Position numbers and translations under genes: made by a program
Part shown: positions 31,164 through 39,155 of the stretch, piece by piece
Layout of the letters: each line of letters starts with the position of its first letter
Numbering within the stretch: the first letter of the stretch is position 1
Source: a virus
Direction: 5' to 3' (one strand)
DNA: 64,000 nt
IMG/VR virus record: IMGVR_UViG_3300017991_005548
Span: 62,001 to 126,000 of that record
Notes under the pieces: generated by a model
What the model saw: only the letters and a program-made list of their open reading frames with translations
Told to the model about the DNA's origin: nothing
Databases searched by the model: none

Positions 31164-31622
31164 TTATTTCTCCTTAGTAAACCATCTACATTGGTGTAAT
31201 TTTTCACTACATTTGGGACATTGGATTCCTTTTTGGATAGCTTCTTGGAAATTTAGCATACTGGAACCAGTAGTTGGGCATTTTTTTGGAAGTCCAGCCT
31301 TTTTGATTGCTTCATCTAAAGAATCTAAATCGTCTAAGAACACATCATATTGCCATAGACATTCTGCACCAATACTCCAGAGATTTACTCTATAGCATTT
31401 GGTTTTGATTCCTTCCTTGTTCGGGAAAGTAATTAGGGCGTATTCTCTGCCAGTGTTTTTGAGTTCCTGGATTTGTTGTTTTAGCTCAGGAAGTTCTTTA
31501 ATACGTTCAGAGTTAATAATATCATCAATATCCCCCATAGGCCAGGGGGCAGTAATAGTGAAACCAGTCCCACAGTATTCGCAGTCGTCGTTTCTACAGG
31601 TAAAATCGCATCCAGCAGGCAT
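31164..31622 (-). CDS. Zinc-ribbon protein
   Basis: 152 residues. Cysteine clusters are at the N-terminus (CDFTCRNDDCEYCG) and C-terminus (KKCPTTG, then QCPKCSEKLHQC), with a central alpha/beta part. It may be two zinc ribbons around one core. Function unknown. Confidence 0.6.
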   Translation of the reverse strand: MPAGCDFTCRNDDCEYCGTGFTITAPWPMGDIDDIINSERIKELPELKQQIQELKNTGREYALITFPNKEGIKTKCYRVNLWSIGAECLWQYDVFLDDLDSLDEAIKKAGLPKKCPTTGSSMLNFQEAIQKGIQCPKCSEKLHQCRWFTKEK

Positions 31623-31655
31623 AATATAACCTCTTTTGTTTTTAGAGATTATACA

Positions 31656-31943
31656 TTATTTTTTCTTGTTATTCTTCCTTTGCTCTTTCTTCTGTGCTTC
31701 AAGGGCCTTGCGATCCCTTTCGTACATCTCTTGCCTGTTCTGAATTCTTTTATTTCTTGCTTCAATTCGTTTCTTGCGTTGCTGAACTCTTTCTTGTCTT
31801 AGACGAATACGTTTTTGTCGAGGAGTCATCCCTTCAAGCTCTTTCTCAAGCCTCTCTTTTTCACGTTTCTCAATAATACGTCTACGTCTTTCAGCGACTT
31901 CTTGTTTGAATTTTGCTTTACTTCTTTTACATTTACATCCCAT
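31656..31943 (-). CDS. Highly charged basic helical protein
   Basis: 95 residues, almost entirely Arg, Lys, Glu and Gln (RQKRIRLRQERVQQRKKRIE). It should form one long charged helix or coiled coil and could bind nucleic acid. The start MGCKCKRSK has two Cys. No family recognised. Confidence 0.55.
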   Translation of the reverse strand: MGCKCKRSKAKFKQEVAERRRRIIEKREKERLEKELEGMTPRQKRIRLRQERVQQRKKRIEARNKRIQNRQEMYERDRKALEAQKKEQRKNNKKK

Positions 31944-32022
31944 TTCTCAGTCTTCCAAGTTAGAACCGATATATATTTCTTCTTGAAATTATACCTGATT
32001 TCCTTGCAAATTTGTAGTGGGA

Positions 32023-32280
32023 TTACCGATTTTCAAAATGTTCTTCAATTTTTTTATTCTGTTCGGTAGCGTACTCATTATAAGCCTTTATTCCAATCTC
32101 AAGCTTGGTAGCATACTTGACCATGGACTCAAAGTCTTTCTTGTCCAGAGCAGGGCTTAAAACGGGCCTATCAGGCATCGGGATTATTGGATACCTCTGA
32201 TTTATCATCGTCGTGTGATGACACCCCGTTAGAACCGTCAATCCAATCGTCAAGATTAACATCATCTTTATCCACTGCAT
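32023..32280 (-). CDS. Spanin-like outer-membrane lipoprotein, copy 2
   Basis: 85 residues. Signal peptide with lipobox LTGC, then HHTTMINQRYPIIPMPDRPV and a C-terminal helix (AYNEYATEQNKKIEEHFE). It is the same length as the protein at 10124, and the GCHHT and MPxxPVL motifs are shared, so they are paralogues. It overlaps the gene upstream by 110 bp in another frame, as Rz1-type genes do. Confidence 0.6.
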   Translation of the reverse strand: MQWIKMMLILTIGLTVLTGCHHTTMINQRYPIIPMPDRPVLSPALDKKDFESMVKYATKLEIGIKAYNEYATEQNKKIEEHFENR

Positions 32281-32470
32281 TTTGGGCCTCCTGGATTCTT
32301 CTTTCTAGTTCGATTGCTTTTTTCATGCTCTGTAACACTTCTTCCATTGCTTCAATGTCAGAGCCTTCGGCATGGTCAAGTTTATTGGCAATCATCTTCA
32401 GAAGAGATTTGATGATCTCAAGTGCAGTAGTTGCCAATAGCATTTCTGTTCCTGTAAAACGTGCAGACAT
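32171..32470 (-). CDS. Helical partner of spanin-like lipoprotein
   Basis: 99 residues from ATG 32470, behind AAGGAG. A moderately hydrophobic N-terminal helix (FTGTEMLLATTALEIIKSLL) is followed by a charged coiled coil and an acidic disordered tail. Overlap with the lipoprotein gene parallels the 10350/10124 pair. Inner spanin is one reading, but the membrane helix is not strong. Confidence 0.5.
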   Translation of the reverse strand: MSARFTGTEMLLATTALEIIKSLLKMIANKLDHAEGSDIEAMEEVLQSMKKAIELERRIQEAQNAVDKDDVNLDDWIDGSNGVSSHDDDKSEVSNNPDA

Positions 32471-32521
32471 AATTGATCTCCTTCGTTGCAGAAACATTAT
32501 TCTATATAGAAAAAGAAAAAC

Positions 32522-32548
32522 CCTAGAGCGGGGAACTCTAGGGCTTTT
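32522..32548 (-). terminator. Terminator after Ro-like gene
   Basis: Minus-strand stem CCCTAGAG/CTCTAGGG followed by TTTTTC. Confidence 0.85.
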
Positions 32549-32563
32549 CAGGTGGGCCGAATC

Positions 32564-33997
32564 TTAGACGGTGACCCCTTCTGGGACTACGATTTCATAC
32601 TTCTCGATTGCTCGATCAAGTACTGCCATTGGCGAGAAATCAGTGCCTCCGAGAACTGCGCCTAAGATTGAAGGACTGAAGCCACTTACAAGAGCAACAT
32701 TCTCATGCGTACCTCTTGCAGGACTTCCTGCATATCCAGCAGTATTCCAATATACAATCTTTGGACGACTGTATCCATTTGCTTCCCACTCTTCCATGCA
32801 TCTTTCAATAGTGGTCTTATCGCAGTTACTAGCGCCAGAGCACCAGCCTCCACCATTATCGAACTGCATGTCTGAAATGATCAACAGACAGTTTGGAATC
32901 TGTTCATCAGTTACGTTGAACATCTTTGCAGAGTTCAGGATCTGATCAAGAGCCGCCTTGACGTTCGTTGATCCACAATATCCTTCTCTTCTGCAACGCT
33001 GAATTCCCTGAACAAAAGTCTTTCCCTTCCAATCGACAAGGTGACTGTCGTTTGAGAATGGAATGAACTTCCTGTAGAAAGGGTTATCCTTTCCAACCCT
33101 GTCAGAGCAGTACAATCCCAAACTGGTTGAGATATCAATAGCTCTGATAGAACCAGAGACAGTAACTCCCATAGATCCAGAGAAGTCACAAATTGGCATG
33201 ATTCTCATGTTGCAGTCTTCCATGAAGTTTGGAAGAGCTTCAAACTGAGCATTTGCCAACTTACCATCCTTGTTAGCAGTACGAAGAACGTCATGTGGGA
33301 ACAAAGCACTTGCGTTAACCTTGTTGTCAGAGTCCTCGTCAGTCAAAGACTCTCTCCACTGATCGTATCTTGCAGGATCATGCTTCAAGAATGCGTTAGC
33401 AGATCTTGCCATTGCGACAGAAGGAACAGTGTTGTAGTCAATGTCATGCCAGTCGCCTGAGCACATTGCAGTCTCTACAACATTAGTGTACTCAGCCAAG
33501 TGCTTTCTGAATACCTTTGGAGACATTCCGAGAGCCTTTCTAAGCTTTGCGAAAACAACCTTGTTCTTCTTCTCTCTTGGTGCCCACTTGCAAGCAAGAC
33601 CATGCTTATCAGCAATAGCTCTTGCCCAGTACTGGATTGCAGTATCTTCGCAAGGAGTATCGATACATGCAGTCAAGTCATCCCAACGTCCAGTCTCTGG
33701 AATAAGATGAATATTGACAGTAATCCACTCAGGATGCTTCTCAGCCATCCACTTCAATACAGAACGGAATCCGCTTCTGTTACCTGCTCCACCTCTAGCA
33801 TCACGAAGCCAGAAAGCAAGCTTTGCGGCACGAAGTTGATCGGACTTGAACGCAGGCTTAAACAAGTTCAGAGCACCTGCCTCCGAACCGTAGTAGCTAC
33901 CACGCTTCTCGAAAAGTGATCCTGCCTTGGAGAAGAACTCCAAAAGTGCGTTTCCAGTTGAGTCATACAGAAAGTCGTTGTTGTGTCCTCTTGCCAT
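32564..33997 (-). CDS. DUF2828/Ro60-like RNA-binding protein with vWA domain
   Basis: 477 residues. The N-terminal two thirds are a helical-repeat region with LAFWLRDARGGAGNRSGFRS and IPETGRWDDLTACI, signatures of DUF2828 that resemble the HEAT-like ring of TROVE/Ro60 proteins. The C-terminal vWA domain has an intact MIDAS (ICDFSGSMGVTVSG, later ISDMQFDNGGG). Ro60 proteins bind Y RNAs and defective RNAs. The gene has a leader of about 480 nt holding a promoter and a terminator, so a partner RNA may be encoded there. AGGAGG precedes the ATG. Confidence 0.75.
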   Translation of the reverse strand: MARGHNNDFLYDSTGNALLEFFSKAGSLFEKRGSYYGSEAGALNLFKPAFKSDQLRAAKLAFWLRDARGGAGNRSGFRSVLKWMAEKHPEWITVNIHLIPETGRWDDLTACIDTPCEDTAIQYWARAIADKHGLACKWAPREKKNKVVFAKLRKALGMSPKVFRKHLAEYTNVVETAMCSGDWHDIDYNTVPSVAMARSANAFLKHDPARYDQWRESLTDEDSDNKVNASALFPHDVLRTANKDGKLANAQFEALPNFMEDCNMRIMPICDFSGSMGVTVSGSIRAIDISTSLGLYCSDRVGKDNPFYRKFIPFSNDSHLVDWKGKTFVQGIQRCRREGYCGSTNVKAALDQILNSAKMFNVTDEQIPNCLLIISDMQFDNGGGWCSGASNCDKTTIERCMEEWEANGYSRPKIVYWNTAGYAGSPARGTHENVALVSGFSPSILGAVLGGTDFSPMAVLDRAIEKYEIVVPEGVTV

Positions 33998-34028
33998 CGT
34001 ACCATCCTCCTATTGTTGGTTTTGTGTC

Positions 34029-34475
34029 AAAAAAAAGACCAGTCAAACTTGGTTCCGAGTCCCATCTCGCGTATGGAACAAAGTCTAACTGGTCAAAGTT
34101 AAAAATCGGAACAGGTTAGCAATTTTGGTTTTCATTTCAAGTGAAAGTTTTGGTTGCTGTAACTAACCTTCTATCCTAAATTAAAAATTTGAACAGACTG
34201 ACTTGTTTTTTTTAGCATAAAAAATTTTGAGTTGCTGAATGCAGTCTTATATCAAATTGTTTTTCTAAATTTTCCTTTTTCTTGTTTTCAAAGAAACAAG
34301 TGAAACAGCTTGGGTTTTCCATCCTTTATTTCAGACCTCGATGAATTTGGGTCCTCAAATTTATTTTTAAAACCCTCTCGACTGGGTTCTCGTTTTATTT
34401 CTGTCAGGGCGACTCTGACGCTCGTTTTATCGTGTTTTTTGGTTGCAGTAACCAAGCTTTATTCAGTTGTTGGTT
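34029..34475 (-). ncRNA. Transcribed leader of Ro-like gene, candidate Y-RNA-like RNA
   Basis: A consensus promoter (34478-34505) and a strong terminator (stem GACCAGTT.../...TTTGACTGGTC, 34037-34094, then eight Ts) bracket about 440 nt upstream of the Ro-like gene. No convincing protein is present; a 36-codon ORF at 34212-34322 has a poorly spaced ribosome-binding site. Internal structure includes GGTTAG/CTAACC (34168-34163 with 34119-34114), with an anticodon-arm-like hairpin TTTCA-CTTGAAA-TGAAA. Bacterial Y RNAs are often encoded beside Ro genes and have tRNA-like parts. It could also be an attenuator only. Confidence 0.5.
34037..34094 (-). terminator. Long-stem terminator before Ro-like gene
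   Basis: Arms of 20 nt pair with one mismatch and a few wobbles; followed by eight Ts. It ends the leader RNA about 30 bp before the Ro-like ATG. Confidence 0.8.
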
Positions 34476-34477
34476 CC

Positions 34478-34505
34478 ATTATAAGGATTACGAAAAACTT
34501 TTCAA
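34478..34505 (-). promoter_or_regulatory. sigma70-type promoter of Ro-like unit
   Basis: Minus-strand TTGAAA, 16-bp spacer, TATAAT. Confidence 0.85.
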
Positions 34506-34534
34506 GTCGGTTTTGAATATTTTTTTTGAATTTT

Positions 34535-35407
34535 TTATTTTTCGATTTCGAACGGTGGATCTCCGAATAGGATTCTGGAGTATTCAAGCATCCTTTTATC
34601 AAGTGTAAGAACTTTCATTAAATGCTTTTTTGCCTTTTCTTCCTTGAAACTCCTTTCCCATCTATCAAGTGTCTTTAGATTTTGGCCCCTTTTTTTGTTC
34701 TCAAAAGTGCTACCACCACCATATTGGGTAATAACATTGAGTCTCCTGTCAGTGAACTCAACATCTAATTGTTTACAGATATTTTTCCTGTAATCAATGT
34801 CAACAAACCATTGGTCATATATAATAGGAATGAAGTTTTCAGGGATATGATTTGTGATCCCTAGAAACTCTTCCGCATAACCTATCCAAAGAGATGAAAA
34901 CGTTTTGGGGCCATTTATGCGGTGCCTCAGACTTCTCCAGAAGAATGCGCTTGTTATATGATTCCAAGGAGATCTTAGGATAAAGATAAAGAAGCTTTTA
35001 GGGCTAATTGAGCGTAAGTTCTCATATTCAGGGTTAGTTTGCTTCAATCTTTCTAAAAGACCCTTTTCTTCATCTTTGTAAAACTTATCGTAGATCCTGG
35101 CAAAGGATTCTGGAGATGAATTTTCTGATCCAAGAACGATAGCCTGTCTTTTATCCCTGTAATGATAGTCAAGAACTTCGATATCGCTCTTCTTTTTTTC
35201 ACCTTTAGCAAAGTGTTGGTATCTCCACTTTCTTCCTGGAGGGTTATGGTTAATTTTAAATGACGAGTTCGATGGCTTACAACAACTCAAATTATTTTTG
35301 TAGATAGCATGATCAAAAGTTCCTAAAAGCCAAGAGCTAATTCCATGTTGTCCACATCTATTCATGCCACAAACATGAATGGTTTTTTCAGTCAGATATT
35401 CTGTCAT
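34535..35407 (-). CDS. Sulfotransferase-like protein
   Basis: 290 residues. GMNRCGQHGISSWLLG at the N-terminus is in the position of the PAPS 5'-phosphosulfate loop, and FILRSPWNHITSAFFWRSL resembles the 3'-phosphate motif (R-x-P-x-x-x-x-x-S). The rest has the alpha/beta mix expected of this family. It would transfer sulfate from PAPS to a sugar or lipid. Some key residues are atypical, so activity is uncertain. Confidence 0.6.
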   Translation of the reverse strand: MTEYLTEKTIHVCGMNRCGQHGISSWLLGTFDHAIYKNNLSCCKPSNSSFKINHNPPGRKWRYQHFAKGEKKKSDIEVLDYHYRDKRQAIVLGSENSSPESFARIYDKFYKDEEKGLLERLKQTNPEYENLRSISPKSFFIFILRSPWNHITSAFFWRSLRHRINGPKTFSSLWIGYAEEFLGITNHIPENFIPIIYDQWFVDIDYRKNICKQLDVEFTDRRLNVITQYGGGSTFENKKRGQNLKTLDRWERSFKEEKAKKHLMKVLTLDKRMLEYSRILFGDPPFEIEK

Positions 35408-35409
35408 TC

Positions 35410-35997
35410 TTAGCCCTCTACTATAGATATCTTTGCTACTCTGTCAGGCTGTGTTAACGCCATTCCAATCTTACCCCTGGAATCATAAATGATTCCAATG
35501 TACTCAGCATCTTCTAATGCGTAGATCTCTTTCTGTGGAATTTTATCACTCCAAAAAATCCTAGCACCCTCAAATGATCCTACCGAAGTCACTCCATCAA
35601 TGATCTCCAGATCCCAGCTAAAGAACTTTCCTGAGGGATCTACTTCTTTTTTAATGAACATACCCATCATTGGGTTCATGATGATAGCTTTCGGGTCTTC
35701 TAAAAGCTTACAAAGCTCATACACACCTTGTATAGTAAAGCCTCCGACAGATAAAGCATGTTTCTTTGGTAAAATACTTGCTTCTAGTAAAAGAAAAAAT
35801 AGTTCATCTTCTTTTTCTTGTCCGACTTGCTCTAAAGGAGGGATCAAAGCGGAATCTCTGCCAGTTACATGATCAACAGTATGATCAGGCATCATTAGAT
35901 ATCCACCAAGCTCTCTGTTTATTTCATAAACTGGATGAAGTCCACCTAAGTCATCATTAATTAATAGGATTCTTGCAAGGTTGTTTAATTTTTTCAT
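35410..35997 (-). CDS. Unknown protein
   Basis: 195 residues, alpha/beta, without recognised motif. Segments MPDHTVDHVTGRDSALIPPL and NPMMGMFIKKEVDPSGKFFS suggest a folded single domain. It ends 3 bp before the sulfotransferase-like gene. Function unknown. Confidence 0.6.
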   Translation of the reverse strand: MKKLNNLARILLINDDLGGLHPVYEINRELGGYLMMPDHTVDHVTGRDSALIPPLEQVGQEKEDELFFLLLEASILPKKHALSVGGFTIQGVYELCKLLEDPKAIIMNPMMGMFIKKEVDPSGKFFSWDLEIIDGVTSVGSFEGARIFWSDKIPQKEIYALEDAEYIGIIYDSRGKIGMALTQPDRVAKISIVEG

Positions 35998-36010
35998 TAT
36001 TTTCCTCCAC

Positions 36011-36038
36011 TAAAAAAGCCCCCGAATTTAATCAGGGG
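36011..36038 (-). terminator. Intrinsic terminator
   Basis: Minus-strand stem AGCCCC/GGGGCT followed by TTTTTT, just after the DUF458 gene. Confidence 0.8.
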
Positions 36039-36045
36039 CTTGAGT

Positions 36046-36537
36046 TTAACATCTCTTGTCTGCGGCCCAGGTTGCGGCCCATGAGTGAGGCTTGTGTTCG
36101 CAGTGGAACCCTTGAGCGGCAACCATACCAACCAACTCTGGTAGGTATTTTGAGCTTTTGTACTTAAGATTTGGATTAACATCCAAGTGAATGGTGATGA
36201 TCTTCGCAGGGTCAATCTTACCATTTAGGAACCATCCTACCTCAAGAGACCTAAAGGCTTCAATCATCAATCTCTGTCTCAAATTACTGATTCTCTCAGT
36301 TCTTTCTGAAGATAGGATTGCGCATCCACCTAATCCAAGGGTATATGCTACGAGGCAAGTAGTAAAGGTGCAGTACTTTTTGCCTTTTCTGGAATAGTTC
36401 TGGCTATCTGTACCAATGTAGAACTCCGCATTGGGATGTTCTCCCATAAAGTCTATCACTTCGATAGCTGTCCTATCCCCAAACCTTTTCCACTTCCAGT
36501 TAATAAAAGGCGTGTACTTCCCCTCGTAGAATCCCAT
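36046..36537 (-). CDS. DUF458 / RNase H-like protein (YkuK type)
   Basis: 163 residues. FYIGTDSQNYSRKGKKYCTF gives the first catalytic Asp, and IITIHLDVNPNLKYKSSKYL the second, with a C-terminal segment on alternating Gly (VGMVAAQGFHCEHKPHSWAA). This is the DUF458 pattern, predicted to adopt an RNase H fold. Nucleic-acid cleavage is therefore possible but unproven. Confidence 0.7.
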   Translation of the reverse strand: MGFYEGKYTPFINWKWKRFGDRTAIEVIDFMGEHPNAEFYIGTDSQNYSRKGKKYCTFTTCLVAYTLGLGGCAILSSERTERISNLRQRLMIEAFRSLEVGWFLNGKIDPAKIITIHLDVNPNLKYKSSKYLPELVGMVAAQGFHCEHKPHSWAATWAADKRC

Positions 36538-36554
36538 AATATGTCTCTCCTATT

Positions 36555-36872
36555 CTATGGTATGATGATCCCTCCTTTTCTTTTGTCGTTAGGAGTGACT
36601 ATCGTACTCTGTTGTTCTTTCAATTTTTCGATAGCTTCTTGTTGAGCCTCGTCTCTCAACCGATCATACTCTTCTTCAGCGAATTTCTGAAAATCTTCGA
36701 AGCACTGCTCAAGAGTATACCCTTCTGGGAATTCAAAGTTTTGTGGATCTCCCCCATATGGAGTTGGAATGATGAACATCCCGATGAACTGAGGTTCACC
36801 TTCTCCAACGGGGAATTTGCCAACTAACTGCTTCCCGTCGTCGTCCACGAATTGTTTAATTTCGTAGATCAT
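36555..36872 (-). CDS. Unknown protein
   Basis: 105 residues. Beta-rich N-terminal half, then an acidic helix (EEYDRLRDEAQQEAIEKLKE). The ATG overlaps the stop of the gene upstream. Not recognised. Confidence 0.55.
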   Translation of the reverse strand: MIYEIKQFVDDDGKQLVGKFPVGEGEPQFIGMFIIPTPYGGDPQNFEFPEGYTLEQCFEDFQKFAEEEYDRLRDEAQQEAIEKLKEQQSTIVTPNDKRKGGIIIP

Positions 36873-37222
36873 ACCCCAATCCCCAGAGTCTCTTCAAGAT
36901 CCATGACAACGTCTCCACTGTCATTCCAGGAATTGACGACTTTGCTCTGGATGTTTCTCAGAGCAGGCAACGGAAGGTTCTCAATGTTGACCATATGAGG
37001 AACAACCATTACCTTAACCCCAGTTACTCCTTCGAAAAGTTCGTTTACCGTTTCGGCAACTCTTTCCATGTCGGACTTTGTTGCTGGAGTCTTTTCATTG
37101 CCAACCGTGACAATCAAAAGAGATCCGTCTTCGACATTTGGGAACACCTGGGTTTTGAGTGTTTCCAGATCTCGATCCATCTGTCCACTCGTTTCTTTTT
37201 TTACAGTCTCTTTCTTTGACAT
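36869..37222 (-). CDS. Unknown protein
   Basis: 117 residues. LLIVTVGNEKTPATKSDMER and VTGVKVMVVPHMVNIENLPL suggest an alpha/beta fold. It follows a promoter at 37264-37291 and begins a short operon. Not recognised. Confidence 0.55.
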   Translation of the reverse strand: MSKKETVKKETSGQMDRDLETLKTQVFPNVEDGSLLIVTVGNEKTPATKSDMERVAETVNELFEGVTGVKVMVVPHMVNIENLPLPALRNIQSKVVNSWNDSGDVVMDLEETLGIGV

Positions 37223-37263
37223 TGTCTTGCTCCTTAGTTAGACTTAAGAACGATGATATTTAT

Positions 37264-37291
37264 AGTATAGACCGAAAAAACAATAAATCAA
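37264..37291 (-). promoter_or_regulatory. sigma70-type promoter
   Basis: Minus-strand TTGATT, 16-bp spacer, TATACT, overlapping the 3' end of the gene at 37288. Confidence 0.7.
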
Positions 37292-37773
37292 GGGCGAGTA
37301 TGCAAAATAACTTGTTCGATCAACCTTTCTATGGAAGTTTCTGGCAACCTTCTCCTTTCCTTTTTATAAAGAAAATCAAGGTATCTCGTTTTTGGTGCAT
37401 TATCTGGACGACCATAAAAGAAGTTCTCAGATCCTACATGTAACCCAAATTCAACATTGGTTGTAAACGCTGGCATTGTTTTAAGTTCTCTAGGAACCCA
37501 CGCAAGTATGGCTCCAAATTCTCGACAATGCGCTAAAGCCCTATATTCCCAATAAACTTGTTTGTGATAGTCAAAGGTGTCATCACCCTCTTTTTCTCGT
37601 GGTTCAGGGACATAGAGAACTCCATCGAATTCATGCTGTTTAAAAATATCGATAGCATTTGGCCTCCATGACTGCACATCAATGCTTCTTGGAGATGGCC
37701 CGACTAAAAACACAGGTTTTGATATACCTCTGATATCCTCTTGAATTGGTTCTCTTGCATAAACTACTTTCAT
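37288..37773 (-). CDS. Nucleoside 2-deoxyribosyltransferase-like protein
   Basis: 161 residues. PVFLVGPSPRSIDVQSWRPN at the N-terminus, VYWEYRALAHCREFGAILAW in the middle, and PAFTTNVEFG match the phage/actinobacterial nucleoside 2-deoxyribosyltransferase-like family (Glu of the WEYRAL strand as candidate nucleophile). It may exchange bases between deoxynucleosides in nucleotide salvage. Confidence 0.75.
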   Translation of the reverse strand: MKVVYAREPIQEDIRGISKPVFLVGPSPRSIDVQSWRPNAIDIFKQHEFDGVLYVPEPREKEGDDTFDYHKQVYWEYRALAHCREFGAILAWVPRELKTMPAFTTNVEFGLHVGSENFFYGRPDNAPKTRYLDFLYKKERRRLPETSIERLIEQVILHTRP

Positions 37774-38093
37774 TGTATCTCTCCTTTATTCTTACACTCC
37801 ATGTTTTTAACAGTGAAGATTTCATATCTAATGCTAAGGATGATGTTAAACTGGCTACAAACGTCTATTAATTCTTCATCCATTGGAAAGTCAGGAATTT
37901 CTTCCCCTTCTGGCAATGCACTTATCCAATCTTCTGCTTTTTTGACCCATTCATTCGCCATATGTAAGTTTGTAAATGTTCCCACTTTCCAAGTAGTGAA
38001 GCTATTAGTACCAGAAACGGTGCCCTCAACAAGATAGACATTATTAACGTCTTCAAGATTATGGTGACTTAATAGAGTGGGTTTAATTTTCAT
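37770..38093 (-). CDS. Unknown protein
   Basis: 107 residues, overlapping the deoxyribosyltransferase-like gene by 4 bp. Small alpha/beta (VYLVEGTVSGTNSFTTWKVG). Last gene before the RNase P RNA region in the direction of reading from 37288. Not recognised. Confidence 0.55.
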   Translation of the reverse strand: MKIKPTLLSHHNLEDVNNVYLVEGTVSGTNSFTTWKVGTFTNLHMANEWVKKAEDWISALPEGEEIPDFPMDEELIDVCSQFNIILSIRYEIFTVKNMECKNKGEIQ

Positions 38094-38119
38094 TGTAATA
38101 CTCTAAATTTTATTGCAAA

Positions 38120-38328
38120 ACTCCAAGCTCATAGGCAGGATTCTGTTTAATATTTTCCATCATTTATCTATTGGCATCAACCCGACCATTATAGAGTAGC
38201 TCACCCTCTAGGTCTGTTTGAATTGCAACCTCGGTAGTGCAAACGAATCTCTTCTCCTACCTTAAGCTAAGTTGTCCTGACCTTCCTCTCATGAGCATTA
38301 CCTCGTAGAGCGATGGATCGGCTTGAAA
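38120..38328 (-). ncRNA. rnpB: RNase P RNA (minimal, phage-encoded)
   Basis: Minus strand. GAGAGGAAGGTC (38290-38279) matches the universal GAGGAAAGTC of conserved region I, ATAGATAAATGAT (38171-38159) matches region IV, and ACAGAATCCTGCCTATGAG (38146-38128) matches region V of bacterial RNase P RNA. Helix P4 is kept as CAGGA/TCCTG where E. coli has CCGGG/CCCGG, a compensated change. P2 (GCTCAT/ATGAGC) and P1 (CAAGC/GCTTG) close the ends. At about 210 nt it is much shorter than the bacterial RNA. It should cleave tRNA 5' leaders, presumably with the host protein. Confidence 0.85.
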
Positions 38329-38333
38329 ATGTT

Positions 38334-38765
38334 TTATCCTGGCCAAGGCCAAGACATAGTTAAGTGTATTGAATACATAAATCCGCCACCATCCTTAACG
38401 GCGGAATATATAAAGGGGAAAGGCTTCTTTTTAATGTCTGCGATGGCTTCCTCAAGATAAGCGATAACCTCTTCCTCAGCCTTATTATCTCCAAGTTCTT
38501 TCCGCTTTTCGTGCCAACGAATCTGATCCCTATTTGGAACAATCCGAATAAACATGTCAGCAGGAATCCTGTCCTCATTACTACAGAACTCAGTCTTAAC
38601 CCCAATTTTCTTTTCGTTGGCTTTCTTAATAAAATCTAGGATTTCTGCTTCAGTCATCTCCATAACTTCAGACATCCCAAAATCTTCTTCTGGAATGCCA
38701 AGTGACTCTAGGATATGGACATCCTCTGCAATTGCGTGAAAAACGACTTTCATTGATGGCTCCAA
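38334..38765 (-). CDS. Unknown protein
   Basis: 143 residues, alpha/beta (MKVVFHAIAEDVHILESLGI, EAEILDFIKKANEKKIGVKT). It ends 6 bp before the RNase P RNA, which may be processed from the same transcript. Not recognised. Confidence 0.55.
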   Translation of the reverse strand: MEPSMKVVFHAIAEDVHILESLGIPEEDFGMSEVMEMTEAEILDFIKKANEKKIGVKTEFCSNEDRIPADMFIRIVPNRDQIRWHEKRKELGDNKAEEEVIAYLEEAIADIKKKPFPFIYSAVKDGGGFMYSIHLTMSWPWPG

Positions 38766-39155
38766 TTATTTCTGTTTTCTACCAAGCAGTTTTTTAGTCT
38801 TCTTTTCCAAATCGTTGAGTTCAGAGAGCATTTTATCTCTTTCTTTACCTTTTTTGTTGGCTCTAACCTCACGTTTCATCCTACGGATTTCAGCAAGTGC
38901 TGATTTGAGTCTGTCTTCATTGGTTTTTTCTTCAGGCTCTTCGTCAAGAGCTTCGTCTATATCATCCAAAAATTTATCAATGATATGTTCAGTATCTCCT
39001 GCCTTGTTAGCCCACTGTATAACGAGTTCTGTTGCAGTGAAGTTGAATTCATCCATAATTCCATCTATGCCAAACTCGTTGTAAGTTTCTTCTATGTTTT
39101 GGGCAATTTTCGGAGAGCATTCGTTTTTGATCAAGAATTTATATAAGCTTTTCAT
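38766..39155 (-). CDS. Unknown charged helical protein
   Basis: 129 residues, acidic N-terminal two thirds and a very basic C-terminal third (EIRRMKREVRANKKGKERDK), likely coiled coil. Next to its neighbour with a 4-bp overlap. Not recognised. Confidence 0.55.
   Translation of the reverse strand: MKSLYKFLIKNECSPKIAQNIEETYNEFGIDGIMDEFNFTATELVIQWANKAGDTEHIIDKFLDDIDEALDEEPEEKTNEDRLKSALAEIRRMKREVRANKKGKERDKMLSELNDLEKKTKKLLGRKQK

Noticed and set aside
34212-34322. 36-codon ORF in the Ro leader (MENPSCFTCFFENKKKENLE)
   Set aside because: AAAGG abuts the ATG without spacing, and the region reads better as structured RNA.
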